From: Lysobacter_L cavernae
Lineage (GTDB): Bacteria > Pseudomonadota > Gammaproteobacteria > Xanthomonadales > Xanthomonadaceae
Length of the DNA stretch: 64,000 nt
Assembly (NCBI RefSeq): GCF_042648505.1
Contig: NZ_JBHRXK010000008.1
Coordinates: 1 to 64,000, forward strand
Reading direction: 5' to 3'
Shown: positions 35,039-43,190 of the stretch, piece by piece
How positions within the stretch are numbered: the first letter of the stretch is position 1
How the letters are laid out: each line of letters starts with the position of its first letter
Notes under the pieces: model-generated
Told to the model about the DNA's origin: nothing
The model's database searches: none
What the model saw: the letters and a program-made list of their open reading frames with translations, nothing else
Position numbers and translations under genes: made by a program

Positions 35039-36988
35039 ATGAAGATGCACGTCGCCAAATCGGTCGTCGACTTCTCGGCGCTGGACTACGTGGTGCTGGA
35101 ACCGTCGATCAGCACCTACAACCGCATCGAGACGTTGCCCACCGGCCCCGACCTCGACGCCGGCCTGCAGGCCAGCCTGGCCGATCCACTGTGGCTGCTG
35201 GCGCGGCAGTGGCAGTTCAACGAGTTCCAGGGCGAGGACGCGGGCACGCCGATCGACAGCCGCTTCGCGGTGCGCGGGCGGCCGGTGTCGGCCTGCTTCC
35301 CCGGCGGCGATATCGCCACGGCGCCGCAGCTGCCGGTCGCGGTGTCGACCCCGATCGAGGCGCTGATCGAGCAGGAGCCGGCGCTGGCGCGGCATCCGCG
35401 CTTCAACGCCGAAGCCGGCCTGCACCTGCAGCGCATGATCGCGCACGATGGTCCCGCCAGCCTCGGTGAAGCCGTGCGCACGGCATTCGCGCTGACGCTG
35501 CCGGCGCCGCCCGATCCCGACAGCGATGCGCCGGGCCTGTTGTGGCACGTGGTCTGGGGCACGCGTGCGATCGACGCCGCGAAACTCGCCGCCGCGCTGC
35601 GGCTGTTGCGCGATGCCAGCGGCAATATCACCGCGTTGCCGCCGGCGTTGGCGTTGCCGGCGCCCGATCATGCCGCCGCGCTGGCGCGGCTCGGTGCCTG
35701 GCTGCGCTGGCTCGACGACCTGGTGATGGAAGCGCCGTGGCCCAACCCCAGCTGGCAACCCGATCGCATGGAGTACCGGTTCTCGCTGGGCGCCTTCAAT
35801 GACGCCACGCCGTCGCTGCGCCTGGACGCCGGCGAATACGTCGACGGCCGCCTGGACTGGAGCAGTTTCGATGCCCGTACCCTGACGCGCGACCCGGAAA
35901 CACCGCCACCGGCCACGACGCAGCACGCGGTGGAACGACGCCATCCGACACCGGTGCGTTACCCCGGCATGCCGGCCGACCGCTACTGGGAATTCGAGGA
36001 CGCGCGCGTCAACTTCGCCGCGGTCGAAGCCGGGCCGGCCGACCTGACCCGGATGATGATCGCCGAGTTCGCGCTCGCCTTCGGCAACGACTGGTTCGTG
36101 GTGCCGCTGGAACTGGAGGTGGGGGCGCTGTACCAGGTCGAGGACTTCAAGGTCGTCGATTCCTTCGGTATCGAGGCCGCGGTGCATCCCTCGCGCAACA
36201 GCGACGGTACGCCGTGGCGCATGTACGAACTGAGCGCCGGCACCGATGCGCCCGGGCCGATGACCGACGTGTTGTTCCTGCCGCCAGTGGCCGACCGCGC
36301 GCTCGAGGGCGCGCCACTGGAACAGCTGCTGCTGGTGCGCGACGAGATGGCCAACTTGGCCTGGGGCATCGAGAAGAAAGTGCAGGGCGCCTCCGGCGAG
36401 CCGATCGAACGTGGCCTGGAAGCGGCGCGGCTGGCGATGCGCCAGCAGCTCACGCTGGAGACCGGTGATCCGCAACTGGTCTACCGCCTCGCCACGCACG
36501 TGCCGGCGCACTGGATTCCGCTGCTGCCGGTGCGCAAGGTGCGGCCGGGCGCCAGCGTCACCGAAATCTGGCTGCAGCGCGCTGGCCTCAAGCGTTTCTA
36601 TGCCTTGCCCGATCCGCTGGCGATCCAGCCCGGCGACGACGCACGCCTACGCGCTTACAAGCAGTTCCTGGCGCTGCTGGACAGCAACGACGCCTTCATC
36701 CAGCAGACCGCGACCACCGAGGGCATCGGCGTCTACCTGTTCCACCCGCGCGGTCGCCTGCTGCTGGAAGACGAGGAACAGCCGGTTTCGGATACGGACA
36801 GCCTGATCCTGTGCGAGGAGGAGGTGCCGCGCGCCGGCGCCGTGGTGCGGCGCGCGTTCCAGTACGCGCGCACGCCCGATGGCCGCGCCTGCCTGTGGCT
36901 GGGCCGCGCCAAGCTGACTGGCCGCGGTGAGGCCTCGAGCGGGCTCAAATTCGACACGGCGGCCCATTGGCAGGCGTTCGCGAACTGA
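35039..36988 (+). CDS. Uncharacterised protein 4 of the four-gene unit
   Basis: 649 residues, ATG 10 bases after the previous stop with GAGGAG 7 bases upstream. The N-terminal block DPLWLLARQWQFNEFQGEDAG (residues ~47-67) is the most distinctive part and recurs in hypothetical proteins of several phyla, as I recall. A second recognisable part is ARVNFAAVEAGPADLTRMMIAEFALAFGNDWFVVPLELEVG (about residues 320-363). Soluble, no signal peptide, no known catalytic motif. It closes the four-gene unit; the following toxin-antitoxin pair has its own promoter. Confidence 0.78.
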   Translation: MKMHVAKSVVDFSALDYVVLEPSISTYNRIETLPTGPDLDAGLQASLADPLWLLARQWQFNEFQGEDAGTPIDSRFAVRGRPVSACFPGGDIATAPQLPVAVSTPIEALIEQEPALARHPRFNAEAGLHLQRMIAHDGPASLGEAVRTAFALTLPAPPDPDSDAPGLLWHVVWGTRAIDAAKLAAALRLLRDASGNITALPPALALPAPDHAAALARLGAWLRWLDDLVMEAPWPNPSWQPDRMEYRFSLGAFNDATPSLRLDAGEYVDGRLDWSSFDARTLTRDPETPPPATTQHAVERRHPTPVRYPGMPADRYWEFEDARVNFAAVEAGPADLTRMMIAEFALAFGNDWFVVPLELEVGALYQVEDFKVVDSFGIEAAVHPSRNSDGTPWRMYELSAGTDAPGPMTDVLFLPPVADRALEGAPLEQLLLVRDEMANLAWGIEKKVQGASGEPIERGLEAARLAMRQQLTLETGDPQLVYRLATHVPAHWIPLLPVRKVRPGASVTEIWLQRAGLKRFYALPDPLAIQPGDDARLRAYKQFLALLDSNDAFIQQTATTEGIGVYLFHPRGRLLLEDEEQPVSDTDSLILCEEEVPRAGAVVRRAFQYARTPDGRACLWLGRAKLTGRGEASSGLKFDTAAHWQAFAN

Positions 36989-37020
36989 CTCGGGCCCGGG
37001 CGTACCGCAGGTAGTCAAAT

Positions 37021-37049
37021 TTGCCCAAAAAGGTAAAAAAGGGTATATC
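37021..37049 (+). promoter_or_regulatory. Putative sigma-70 promoter of the toxin-antitoxin pair
   Basis: TTGCCC (37021-37026) and TATATC (37044-37049) are separated by 17 bases in a conspicuously A-rich stretch, about 30 bases before the antitoxin ATG. The site is a likely target of autorepression by the antitoxin, as in other Phd/YefM systems. Confidence 0.65.
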
Positions 37050-37079
37050 TCAGTCCAGTACGCACGCTGGAGTGGGAGC

Positions 37080-37436
37080 ATGGCCCTGACGCTCAAGCTC
37101 GACGCAATTGAAGACCTGCCGCGCACACCGGCTTCCGATGTGAAGAAGCTCGGCTGGCGAGGCGTCATGAAGGCGATCGGTCGCAAGGGCATGGTCGTGG
37201 TGACCAATCACAACGAGCCCGAGGCGGTCATCCTCTCGGCCGAAGAGTACGGCGCCATCATGCGCGCCCTGGACGATGCCGGGTCGAAGAACGAATCGGC
37301 GCTGGATGTCCTGCGTCAGCGCTTCGATGAGCGCCTGGCGTCCCTGCAGGCGGCGGATGCGGGCGATCGCCTGCGCGGGCTGATGCGAGGCCCCGCCAAG
37401 CTCGGTGGCAAGGTCAAGGCCGGGGCCAGCCATTGA
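37080..37436 (+). CDS. Type II antitoxin, Phd/YefM family
   Basis: 118 residues from the ATG at 37080, with GGAG 7 bases upstream. The N-terminal ~65 residues follow the Phd/YefM fold (SDVKKLGWRGVMKAIGRKG, then VVVTNHNEPEAVILSAEEYGAIM), which binds DNA and represses its own operon. The C-terminal half is a variable tail, normally the part that wraps the toxin. The stop overlaps the toxin start (TTGA), so the two are translationally coupled. Phd antitoxins most often pair with RelE- or Doc-type toxins, so the zeta-type partner is unusual. Confidence 0.88.
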   Translation: MALTLKLDAIEDLPRTPASDVKKLGWRGVMKAIGRKGMVVVTNHNEPEAVILSAEEYGAIMRALDDAGSKNESALDVLRQRFDERLASLQAADAGDRLRGLMRGPAKLGGKVKAGASH

Positions 37437-38068
37437 AGGCCCGTCCCGTTCTCTATGTCCTCGCTGGAGTCAATGGCGCGGGCAAGAGTTCGGTGGGTGG
37501 CTACTTGCTCGAACAGGTCGGGCTGACCTGGTTCAACCCCGACACGTTTGCGCGCGAGCTGATCGCCGAGACCGGTTGCGACCAGGTTTCGGCCAATGCG
37601 GTCGCGTGGCAGGAGGGCGTGCGACGTCTGGATGAGGCGATCACCCATGGCACGCACCATGCGTTCGAGACCACGCTGGGTGGTCGCACCGTTCCCGCCC
37701 GGATCAAGGCGGCGGCGAAGACGCATGACGTGCTGATGTGGTTCTGCGGCTTGTCCTCGCCGGAGTTGCACCTTGCCCGCGTCAAGGCCCGCGTGGCCGT
37801 CGGCGGGCACGACATTCCCGAGGCCAAGATCCGTGAACGTTACCCGGCGGCGCTGGAGAACCTGATCGCGCTCATGCCGTGCCTGGCGCACCTGCAGGTG
37901 TACGACAACAGCGCCGATGCCGGCATGGGCGACGCAATTCCCGATCCGCTGCTGGTCGCGGAAATGAAATCGGGCAAGCTCGTATGGCCTGACGATCTCG
38001 AGTCGCTCAGCAACACGCCGGACTGGGCCAAGCCGCTCGTGGAGGCAGCACTTTCGGTGGGTGGCTAG
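37433..38068 (+). CDS. Zeta-type toxin (P-loop kinase)
   Basis: 211 residues from a TTG start that shares bases with the antitoxin TGA. The Walker A motif is LAGVNGAGKSSVGGYLLEQ (residues ~10-28), followed by FNPDTFARELIAE (catalytic Asp region of zeta toxins), HHAFETTLGGRT (substrate-binding strand) and a conserved Arg-rich lid (VAVGGHDIPEAKIRERYPAALENL). Zeta/PezT toxins phosphorylate UDP-N-acetylglucosamine and so block murein precursor synthesis; some relatives act on other substrates. The gene has the size of a short zeta relative. The weak TTG start would keep toxin below antitoxin levels. Confidence 0.87.
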   Translation: MKARPVLYVLAGVNGAGKSSVGGYLLEQVGLTWFNPDTFARELIAETGCDQVSANAVAWQEGVRRLDEAITHGTHHAFETTLGGRTVPARIKAAAKTHDVLMWFCGLSSPELHLARVKARVAVGGHDIPEAKIRERYPAALENLIALMPCLAHLQVYDNSADAGMGDAIPDPLLVAEMKSGKLVWPDDLESLSNTPDWAKPLVEAALSVGG

Positions 38069-38167
38069 GGCGGATGTCCTGCCATCGAAAGCTGGGGCAA
38101 TCAAGGCTGCAGAAGCAGGAAAGCCCCGGAAAGACAGGCTTTCCGAGGCTTTCAAGGCTGGATGATT

Positions 38168-38243
38168 TGGTGGAGCGGAGGGGGATCGAACCCCTGACCT
38201 TCGCGATGCGAACGCGACGCTCTCCCAGCTGAGCTACCGCCCC
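38168..38243 (-). tRNA. tRNA-Ala (anticodon CGC)
   Basis: 76 bases on the minus strand with encoded CCA. The acceptor stem GGGGCGG/CCGCTCC contains the G3:U70 pair that identifies alanine tRNA. D-arm GCTC...GAGC, anticodon arm TCGCG-TTCGCAT-CGCGA (anticodon CGC, reading GCG codons) and T-arm AGGGG-TTCGATC-CCCCT all pair. It lies 37 bases downstream of the RNase D gene on the same strand. Confidence 0.97.
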
Positions 38244-38280
38244 ACGACGGCGAAATTCTAGCGGTCGATCCGTGCAGGCG

Positions 38281-39384
38281 CTAGTCCTGAGCGGCCAGCA
38301 GTGGTGCCAGGCCGGGTTCGAGCGCGGTGCGGCGCCAGCCGGACAGGGCTTCGGGCCAGTCGCCGTGGTCGAGCAGGGCCTCGAGCCAGCGCCGCGAGGC
38401 GAGCACGCCGTCGGGCAGGCCGAGTTCGGCGCTGCGTGCGGCAACGGCGTCCTGCAGCTTGCGCAGGCGCTGCTTGTCGCGGGTTTCGGCGAGGCTCGCG
38501 TCCGGTGCCTGCGCTTCGTCGGGCAATACGGTATCGAGCGCGCGCCAGATCGCTTCGCCGAGCTTGCGCGGGGCTTTCGGGTGGGCGTCGAGCTGGCGCT
38601 GCAGGGCGTCGCGGTCGGCGGGCGGGTGGCGCGCGATCGCGACCGCGAGTTCGTTGTCGAGAATCCAACTGCGCGGGCGATCGTTGTCGCGGGCGTAGGC
38701 ATCGCGCCAGCGCAGCAACCGCAGCAGCCGCAGCTGTGCGTCGCGGTCGAGGAACTGCGCGGTGCGCAGCGACAGGTGCGGCCAGCGTTCGCAGGCTTCG
38801 TTCTCGGCGTTGAATATCGTGCGCGCGGCGTCCTCGGCCAGCCAGTCGCGACGTTCGAGCTGGCCCAGCAGGCCGTCGAGCGCGTCGTGCATGGCAAACA
38901 GGTGACGCACGTCGTCGGCGGCGTATTCCAATTGTGCGGCCGACAACGGCCGGCGCAGCCAGTCCGAGCGGGTCTCGCCCTTGGCCAGGGCGATGCCGGT
39001 GAGTTGTTCGACCAGCTTCTGGTAGCCCAGGCCGCTGCCGATGCCGGCCAGCGCTGCGGCCAGTTGGGTATCGAACAAGGGCTTGGGCACCACCCCGCAG
39101 GTGTGCTTGAACGCGACCAGGTCCTCGCTGGGACTGTGCATGATCTTCAGGATCGCCGTATCGGCCAGGATCGGCGCGAGCGCCTCGGCGATGCCAGGGG
39201 CGAGGGGATCGACCAGCAGGATGTCCTGATCTGCCGTCGCATCGCCGACCGCGATCTGCACCAGCGCCAGCTGCGGCCAGTAGGTGCGCTCGCGGATGAA
39301 CTCGGTGTCCAGCCCGATCCGTTCGGGGCGGGTGGCAAAGCGCGCCTGCAGCGCGGCAGGGTCGGTGATCCAGACGACAGGCAT
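38281..39384 (-). CDS. rnd: Ribonuclease D
   Basis: 367 residues from the ATG at 39384 (MPVVWITDPAAL). DEDDy 3'-5' exonuclease residues are visible: Asp and Glu in IGLDTEFIRERTYWPQLALVQ, Asp in MHSPSEDLVAF, and Tyr/Asp in LEYAADDVRHLF. An HRDC domain follows (RDNDRPRSWILDNELAVAIA). RNase D trims 3' ends of tRNA and other stable RNA precursors; the tRNA-Ala gene just downstream is a natural neighbour. A divergent lipoprotein gene starts 145 bases upstream. Confidence 0.95.
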   Translation of the reverse strand: MPVVWITDPAALQARFATRPERIGLDTEFIRERTYWPQLALVQIAVGDATADQDILLVDPLAPGIAEALAPILADTAILKIMHSPSEDLVAFKHTCGVVPKPLFDTQLAAALAGIGSGLGYQKLVEQLTGIALAKGETRSDWLRRPLSAAQLEYAADDVRHLFAMHDALDGLLGQLERRDWLAEDAARTIFNAENEACERWPHLSLRTAQFLDRDAQLRLLRLLRWRDAYARDNDRPRSWILDNELAVAIARHPPADRDALQRQLDAHPKAPRKLGEAIWRALDTVLPDEAQAPDASLAETRDKQRLRKLQDAVAARSAELGLPDGVLASRRWLEALLDHGDWPEALSGWRRTALEPGLAPLLAAQD

Positions 39385-39450
39385 GATTCGGAGTGGCGCG
39401 GGCGGGCGACGAGGTTGCCGGGGCGGGCGACAATAGCCTACTTTCGATAA

Positions 39451-39466
39451 CCCCGAACGATCGGGG
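39451..39466. repeat. Short hairpin in the divergent region
   Basis: CCCCGA-ACGA-TCGGGG is a perfect 6-bp stem in the leader ahead of the lipoprotein gene at 39530. It may mark an operator or a 5' leader structure; no T-run follows. Confidence 0.4.
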
Positions 39467-39529
39467 CCGCAGAACACGCCGGGGGTGCAGGCCCGGGATG
39501 CGGCCCGGCCGCCAGGCTAAGGAGGACGA

Positions 39530-41371
39530 TTGCGCGCATTGGTGTTGGCAGGCATCGCCGTGGTGGGGCTGGCGGCAGGCTGCTCGCGCGAGCCATCCGG
39601 CGTCGACGCGGCACGCGATGCAGGCGCTGCGCGGGCGCCGATCGTGACGATCAGTGCCGACCAGGCGGTGTCGCCGGTGCCGCCCTGGCGTCCGCCGGCG
39701 GTCGAGGTCACCCAGGCCAATGCTGGCGAACTCAAGACCCGGGCCGAAACCGCGCTGGCGGCGGGCCGGTTGTTCGGCAGTGCCGACGATGCCATTCCGC
39801 TGTACCTGGCGCTGCGCCGTCATGCGCCCGACGACGCGGCCGTGCAGGCCGGCTTCGCGCGCGCGCTGGCGCAGTTGCTGGCCAAGGGTGACACCGCATT
39901 GGCCGCGCTCGATCGCGACCCGCTGTCGTTGCGCCGTGCCCACGAGATCGCCGCCGTGGTGCGGGCGATTGCTCCGGCTGATCCGGCTGCAGGTGAGTAC
40001 CTGGCCAGGCTTGATCAGGCCGACCAGGCCCAGGAGGCCAATCGACTTGGCGAGGAGGCCCTGAACGCCGGCCGCATCGGCGAAGACGGTAGCCGCGACG
40101 GCGCGCTGGCCTATTTCCGCCAGGCCTTGCAACTGCGTCCGGACGACGTGCGGGCAGGCCAGGGCATGGCGGCGGCCGAGAGCGCGCTGATCCGCCGTGC
40201 CGAGGTCGCCGCCGACCGCGATGACTACGCCGGGGCCGCTCGCTGGCTCGATGTCGCCGCGCCATTGCGGCCGCAGTTGGGTACGGTCGAGGATGCGCGC
40301 GCGCAGATCACCATGCAGCGCCTGGCCCGGGTCGGTGCCCTGCGTGACCAGGGCCTGGCCGCGCTGAGCCGTGAGGACGGCATCGACGAAGCCCGTCGCC
40401 ATCTCGCTACCCTGCTGCGGATCGCGCCGGCCGCCAACCCGGCCGCCGCCGAGCTGCGCGAGCGCATCGACCTAGCCACGCACTACGGACTGTTCCGGCC
40501 GCGCCAGGCGTTTACCGACGCCATGAAAAGCGGCGGCCGCGGCCCGCAGCTGGTGGTCATCCCGCACGGTGCCTTCCGCATGGGGGCAGGCGAGAGCGAG
40601 GCCGGTGCCAGCGATGCCGAGCGTCCGGCCCGCAACATCCGCTTCGATCGCGGCCTGGCGATGTCGCGCAACGAGATCACGGTCGGCGAGTTCCGCCGCT
40701 TCATGGCCGCGAGCAAGCACCGGGCGCGCTCCAGTCGGCGCGGCTATTCGACGGCGTATGACGAGCGCAGTGGCAACCTGGTGCGTCGCGGCAACGTCGA
40801 TTGGCAATCCGACTATGCCGGCCATCCCGCGGCCGACGACCTGCCGGTGGTCCACGTCAGCGCCAAGGACGCGATGGCTTACGCCAATTGGTTGTCGGAG
40901 CAGACCGGCCAGCGTTATCGCCTGCCAAGCGAGGCCGAATTCGAGTACGCGCTGCGCGCCGGCAATGCCGGCCGCTTCCCATGGGGCGACGACGCTCCGC
41001 CGGCGCGCGCCGGCAACTTCACCGGCGGCCTCGATGCATCGCCCAGCGGGCGCCGCTGGCGCAACGCCTTCGTTGGCTACGGCGACGGCGCGTGGGGCCC
41101 GGCGCGCGTCGGCAGCTACGTGGCCAACGCTTACGGCCTGCACGATCTGGCTGGCAACGTCAGCGAATGGGTGGCCGACTGCTGGCACGACAACTACCGT
41201 CGTGCGCCGCGCGACGGCGCGGCCTGGCTCAACCCGGGATGCCGTTCGCGTGTGATACGGGGCGGTTCCTGGGCCAGTTCGCCGGCGCAGACGCGATCGT
41301 CCTGGCGACTGGGCAACGATGCCGATACCACCAGTGCGCGCGTCGGTTTTCGTGTGGTGCGAGAAATCTGA
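39530..41371 (+). CDS. Lipoprotein with TPR-like repeats and C-terminal formylglycine-generating-enzyme (SUMF1) fold
   Basis: 613 residues from a TTG start, supported by AAGGAGGA 4-5 bases upstream and by the lipoprotein signal that follows (RALVLAGIAVVGLAAGC). Residues ~60-310 form helical repeats (LKTRAETALAAGRLFG, LAYFRQALQLRPDDVRAGQGMAAAE) of the tetratricopeptide type. Residues ~345-613 are an FGE-sulfatase fold: PHGAFRMGAGESEAG, FDRGLAMSRNEITVGEFRRFM, RYRLPSEAEFEYALRAGN, ANAYGLHDLAGNVSEWVADCW, VIRGGSWASSP and SARVGFRVVREI. The copper-binding Cys pair of true formylglycine enzymes is not obvious, so a binding or other role is more likely. The domain is frequent in Xanthomonadales cell-envelope proteins. 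Function unknown. Confidence 0.87.
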   Translation: MRALVLAGIAVVGLAAGCSREPSGVDAARDAGAARAPIVTISADQAVSPVPPWRPPAVEVTQANAGELKTRAETALAAGRLFGSADDAIPLYLALRRHAPDDAAVQAGFARALAQLLAKGDTALAALDRDPLSLRRAHEIAAVVRAIAPADPAAGEYLARLDQADQAQEANRLGEEALNAGRIGEDGSRDGALAYFRQALQLRPDDVRAGQGMAAAESALIRRAEVAADRDDYAGAARWLDVAAPLRPQLGTVEDARAQITMQRLARVGALRDQGLAALSREDGIDEARRHLATLLRIAPAANPAAAELRERIDLATHYGLFRPRQAFTDAMKSGGRGPQLVVIPHGAFRMGAGESEAGASDAERPARNIRFDRGLAMSRNEITVGEFRRFMAASKHRARSSRRGYSTAYDERSGNLVRRGNVDWQSDYAGHPAADDLPVVHVSAKDAMAYANWLSEQTGQRYRLPSEAEFEYALRAGNAGRFPWGDDAPPARAGNFTGGLDASPSGRRWRNAFVGYGDGAWGPARVGSYVANAYGLHDLAGNVSEWVADCWHDNYRRAPRDGAAWLNPGCRSRVIRGGSWASSPAQTRSSWRLGNDADTTSARVGFRVVREI

Positions 41372-41449
41372 AACGAGGGCGTGCATTCCGACCGCACTGA
41401 GGCTTAGAGTTCTCCACATCGCATCGGATCACCGGCAAGGAGTGCACAG

Positions 41450-42379
41450 ATGAGGACCGATCCTTTTGGCAGTGCACGGCAGCAAGGCCGGCCGCGTCGC
41501 GGCTTCGGCGGCATGCGCTGGTGGATCCTGATCCTGTTTGCCGGCTATGCCGCCTGGTCGTGGTTCGGCAGTGCCAAAACCGACCCGTACACCGGCGAGA
41601 AGGCGCACTACGGCGCCAGCGCCGAAGAGGAAGTGCAGCTCGGCGCGCAGGCGTTCCAGCAGGTGCTCGGCGACGCCAATTCACAGGGGGCGCTGATGCC
41701 GGCCGATGCGCAGGTCAGCCAGCAGGTCCGCGAGATCGCCCAACGCCTGATCGCACGCGTGCCGCAGGTCACCGCCGACCTGGCCGCGCAGCACCAGCAA
41801 CAGGCGCCGAGCGACCACCAGAGCTTCCAGTGGGACGTGGCGGTGATCCAGTCCGACCAGGCCAATGCGTTCTGCCTGCCCGGCGGCAAGATGGCGGTGT
41901 ACACGGGCCTGTTCCCGGTGGCGCAGACCCGCGATGCCTTGGCGGTGGTGATGGGGCACGAGATCGCGCATGCCCTGTTGCGCCACGGCAGCCAGCGCAT
42001 GGCGCAGCAGAAGCTGGTGCAGATGGGGCAGATGGCCGCGGGCATGGCCATGGGGGGCATGGACCCGCAACAGCAGCAGGCGGTCATGGCCGCGCTCGGC
42101 GCCGGCGCGCAGTACGGTTTCGTGCTGCCGTACGGACGCAACCACGAGACCCAAGCCGACCAGGTCGGGCTGATGCTGGCCGCGGCGGCCTGCTACAACC
42201 CGCGCGAGGCGATCCCGTTGTGGCAGCGCATGGGCCAGCTCGGCGGCGGTGAGCGCCCGCCGGAATTCGCTTCCACCCACCCGGACCCGGCCAACCGCAT
42301 CCAGACGTTGCAGTCCTTGATGCCACAGGCCGAGCAGTACTACGCGAAGTACTGTCAGGGGCAGCCGCCGCTGAAGTGA
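41450..42379 (+). CDS. Membrane-anchored M48-family zinc metallopeptidase
   Basis: 309 residues with AAGGAG upstream of the ATG. One hydrophobic segment near the N-terminus (MRWWILILFAGYAAWSWF) anchors the protein; the rest faces the periplasm. The zinc site is HEIAH in VVMGHEIAHALLRHGSQR, with the third ligand Glu in RNHETQADQVGLMLAA. It resembles LoiP/YcaL-type peptidases, involved in quality control of outer-membrane proteins. It follows the SUMF1-fold lipoprotein by 78 bases and may be cotranscribed. A bidirectional terminator-like hairpin lies behind it. Confidence 0.9.
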   Translation: MRTDPFGSARQQGRPRRGFGGMRWWILILFAGYAAWSWFGSAKTDPYTGEKAHYGASAEEEVQLGAQAFQQVLGDANSQGALMPADAQVSQQVREIAQRLIARVPQVTADLAAQHQQQAPSDHQSFQWDVAVIQSDQANAFCLPGGKMAVYTGLFPVAQTRDALAVVMGHEIAHALLRHGSQRMAQQKLVQMGQMAAGMAMGGMDPQQQQAVMAALGAGAQYGFVLPYGRNHETQADQVGLMLAAAACYNPREAIPLWQRMGQLGGGERPPEFASTHPDPANRIQTLQSLMPQAEQYYAKYCQGQPPLK

Positions 42380-42412
42380 GCCTCGGCGGCGCGGCATCTT
42401 GGCGACAAAACA

Positions 42413-42433
42413 AAGGCCGGCATCGCCGGCCTT
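42413..42433. terminator. Terminator hairpin between M48 peptidase and phaR (convergent)
   Basis: AAGGCCGGC-ATC-GCCGGCCTT is a perfect 9-bp stem, followed on the plus strand by GTTCTTTGGTTTTT. It separates two convergent genes. Confidence 0.85.
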
Positions 42434-42473
42434 GTTCTTTGGTTTTTCCAGCGAAACGCCGGGAGCGGCGCGC

Positions 42474-42962
42474 TCAGCGCTCTCGCTTGTCGGTGCGGGG
42501 TTTTCCGGTGGCGGCGCTCTGGCCGACGCTGCCGGACAGGTTGCGCTGGAACTCGTTCCACATCGCCAGGTTGCGCTCGGTGAGCTGGTTCATCATCGTC
42601 CATGGCGTCTGCCCCAGCACCCCGCCCACCTGGTTGCGGAACTGCTGCTGCTGGTCGAGGAATAACTGCATCGAGCGTTCCAGGTAATTGCCCATGAAGC
42701 CCTGCAGCGAATCGCCGTAGAAACGGATGATCTGGCTGAGCAGTTGCGTCGACAGCACCGGTTCGCCGTCCTGCTCATGCTCGGCGATGATCTGCAGCAG
42801 GACCTGCCGGGTGAGGTCCTCGCCGGAACGTGCGTCGCGCACTTCGAATTCCTCGCCATCGACGATCAGCTGGCGCACGTCCTCGATGGTGATGTAGCTG
42901 GAAATCTCGGTGTCGTAGAGCCGGCGGTTCGGGTATTTCTTGATGACGCGGATCGCGGCCAT
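42474..42962 (-). CDS. phaR: Polyhydroxyalkanoate synthesis repressor PhaR
   Basis: 162 residues. The N-terminal PHB/PHA accumulation regulator domain is unmistakable (VIKKYPNRRLYDTEISSYITIEDVRQLI), followed by the PHB_acc domain (STQLLSQIIRFYGDSLQGFMGNYLERSMQLF) and a Gln-rich tail. PhaR binds PHA granules and represses phasin and its own gene until polymer forms. The acetoacetyl-CoA reductase gene lies 228 bases upstream on the same strand, giving a PHA metabolism pair. Confidence 0.95.
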   Translation of the reverse strand: MAAIRVIKKYPNRRLYDTEISSYITIEDVRQLIVDGEEFEVRDARSGEDLTRQVLLQIIAEHEQDGEPVLSTQLLSQIIRFYGDSLQGFMGNYLERSMQLFLDQQQQFRNQVGGVLGQTPWTMMNQLTERNLAMWNEFQRNLSGSVGQSAATGKPRTDKRER

Positions 42963-43190
42963 GGAGCATTGGCTCTAAATCGTGGTGCTTCGCAGCATGG
43001 CGCAGGGCGGGGGGGCTTGCAACTGCCGTTTCCCAGGCGGCGCCTGGTAAACCCCAAAGTTTGCTGCGCAAAATCTTGGGCGCCGAGACGCGCTGCCATA
43101 CCCCCATTCGCACCTGTGGCGCGAATCGCCCCCCTAACTAAGGGGGCTGTTGCTATTAAGTCGCTTCCTGGGCACAGAGTGGGCTGTTCT
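42963..43190. other. Gap between phbB and phaR with a G/C hairpin
   Basis: 228 bases without a gene. A hairpin GCCCCC...GGGGGC (43128-43147, separated by TAACTAA-like loop) lies after the phbB stop on the minus strand and may be a weak transcription stop, though no T-run follows. The rest should carry the phaR promoter, not recognisable by eye. Confidence 0.5.

Noticed and set aside
29929..35058. A 1709-codon open frame on the minus strand opposite giant protein 3
   Set aside because: Same high-GC artefact; composition unlike a real protein and no start signal.
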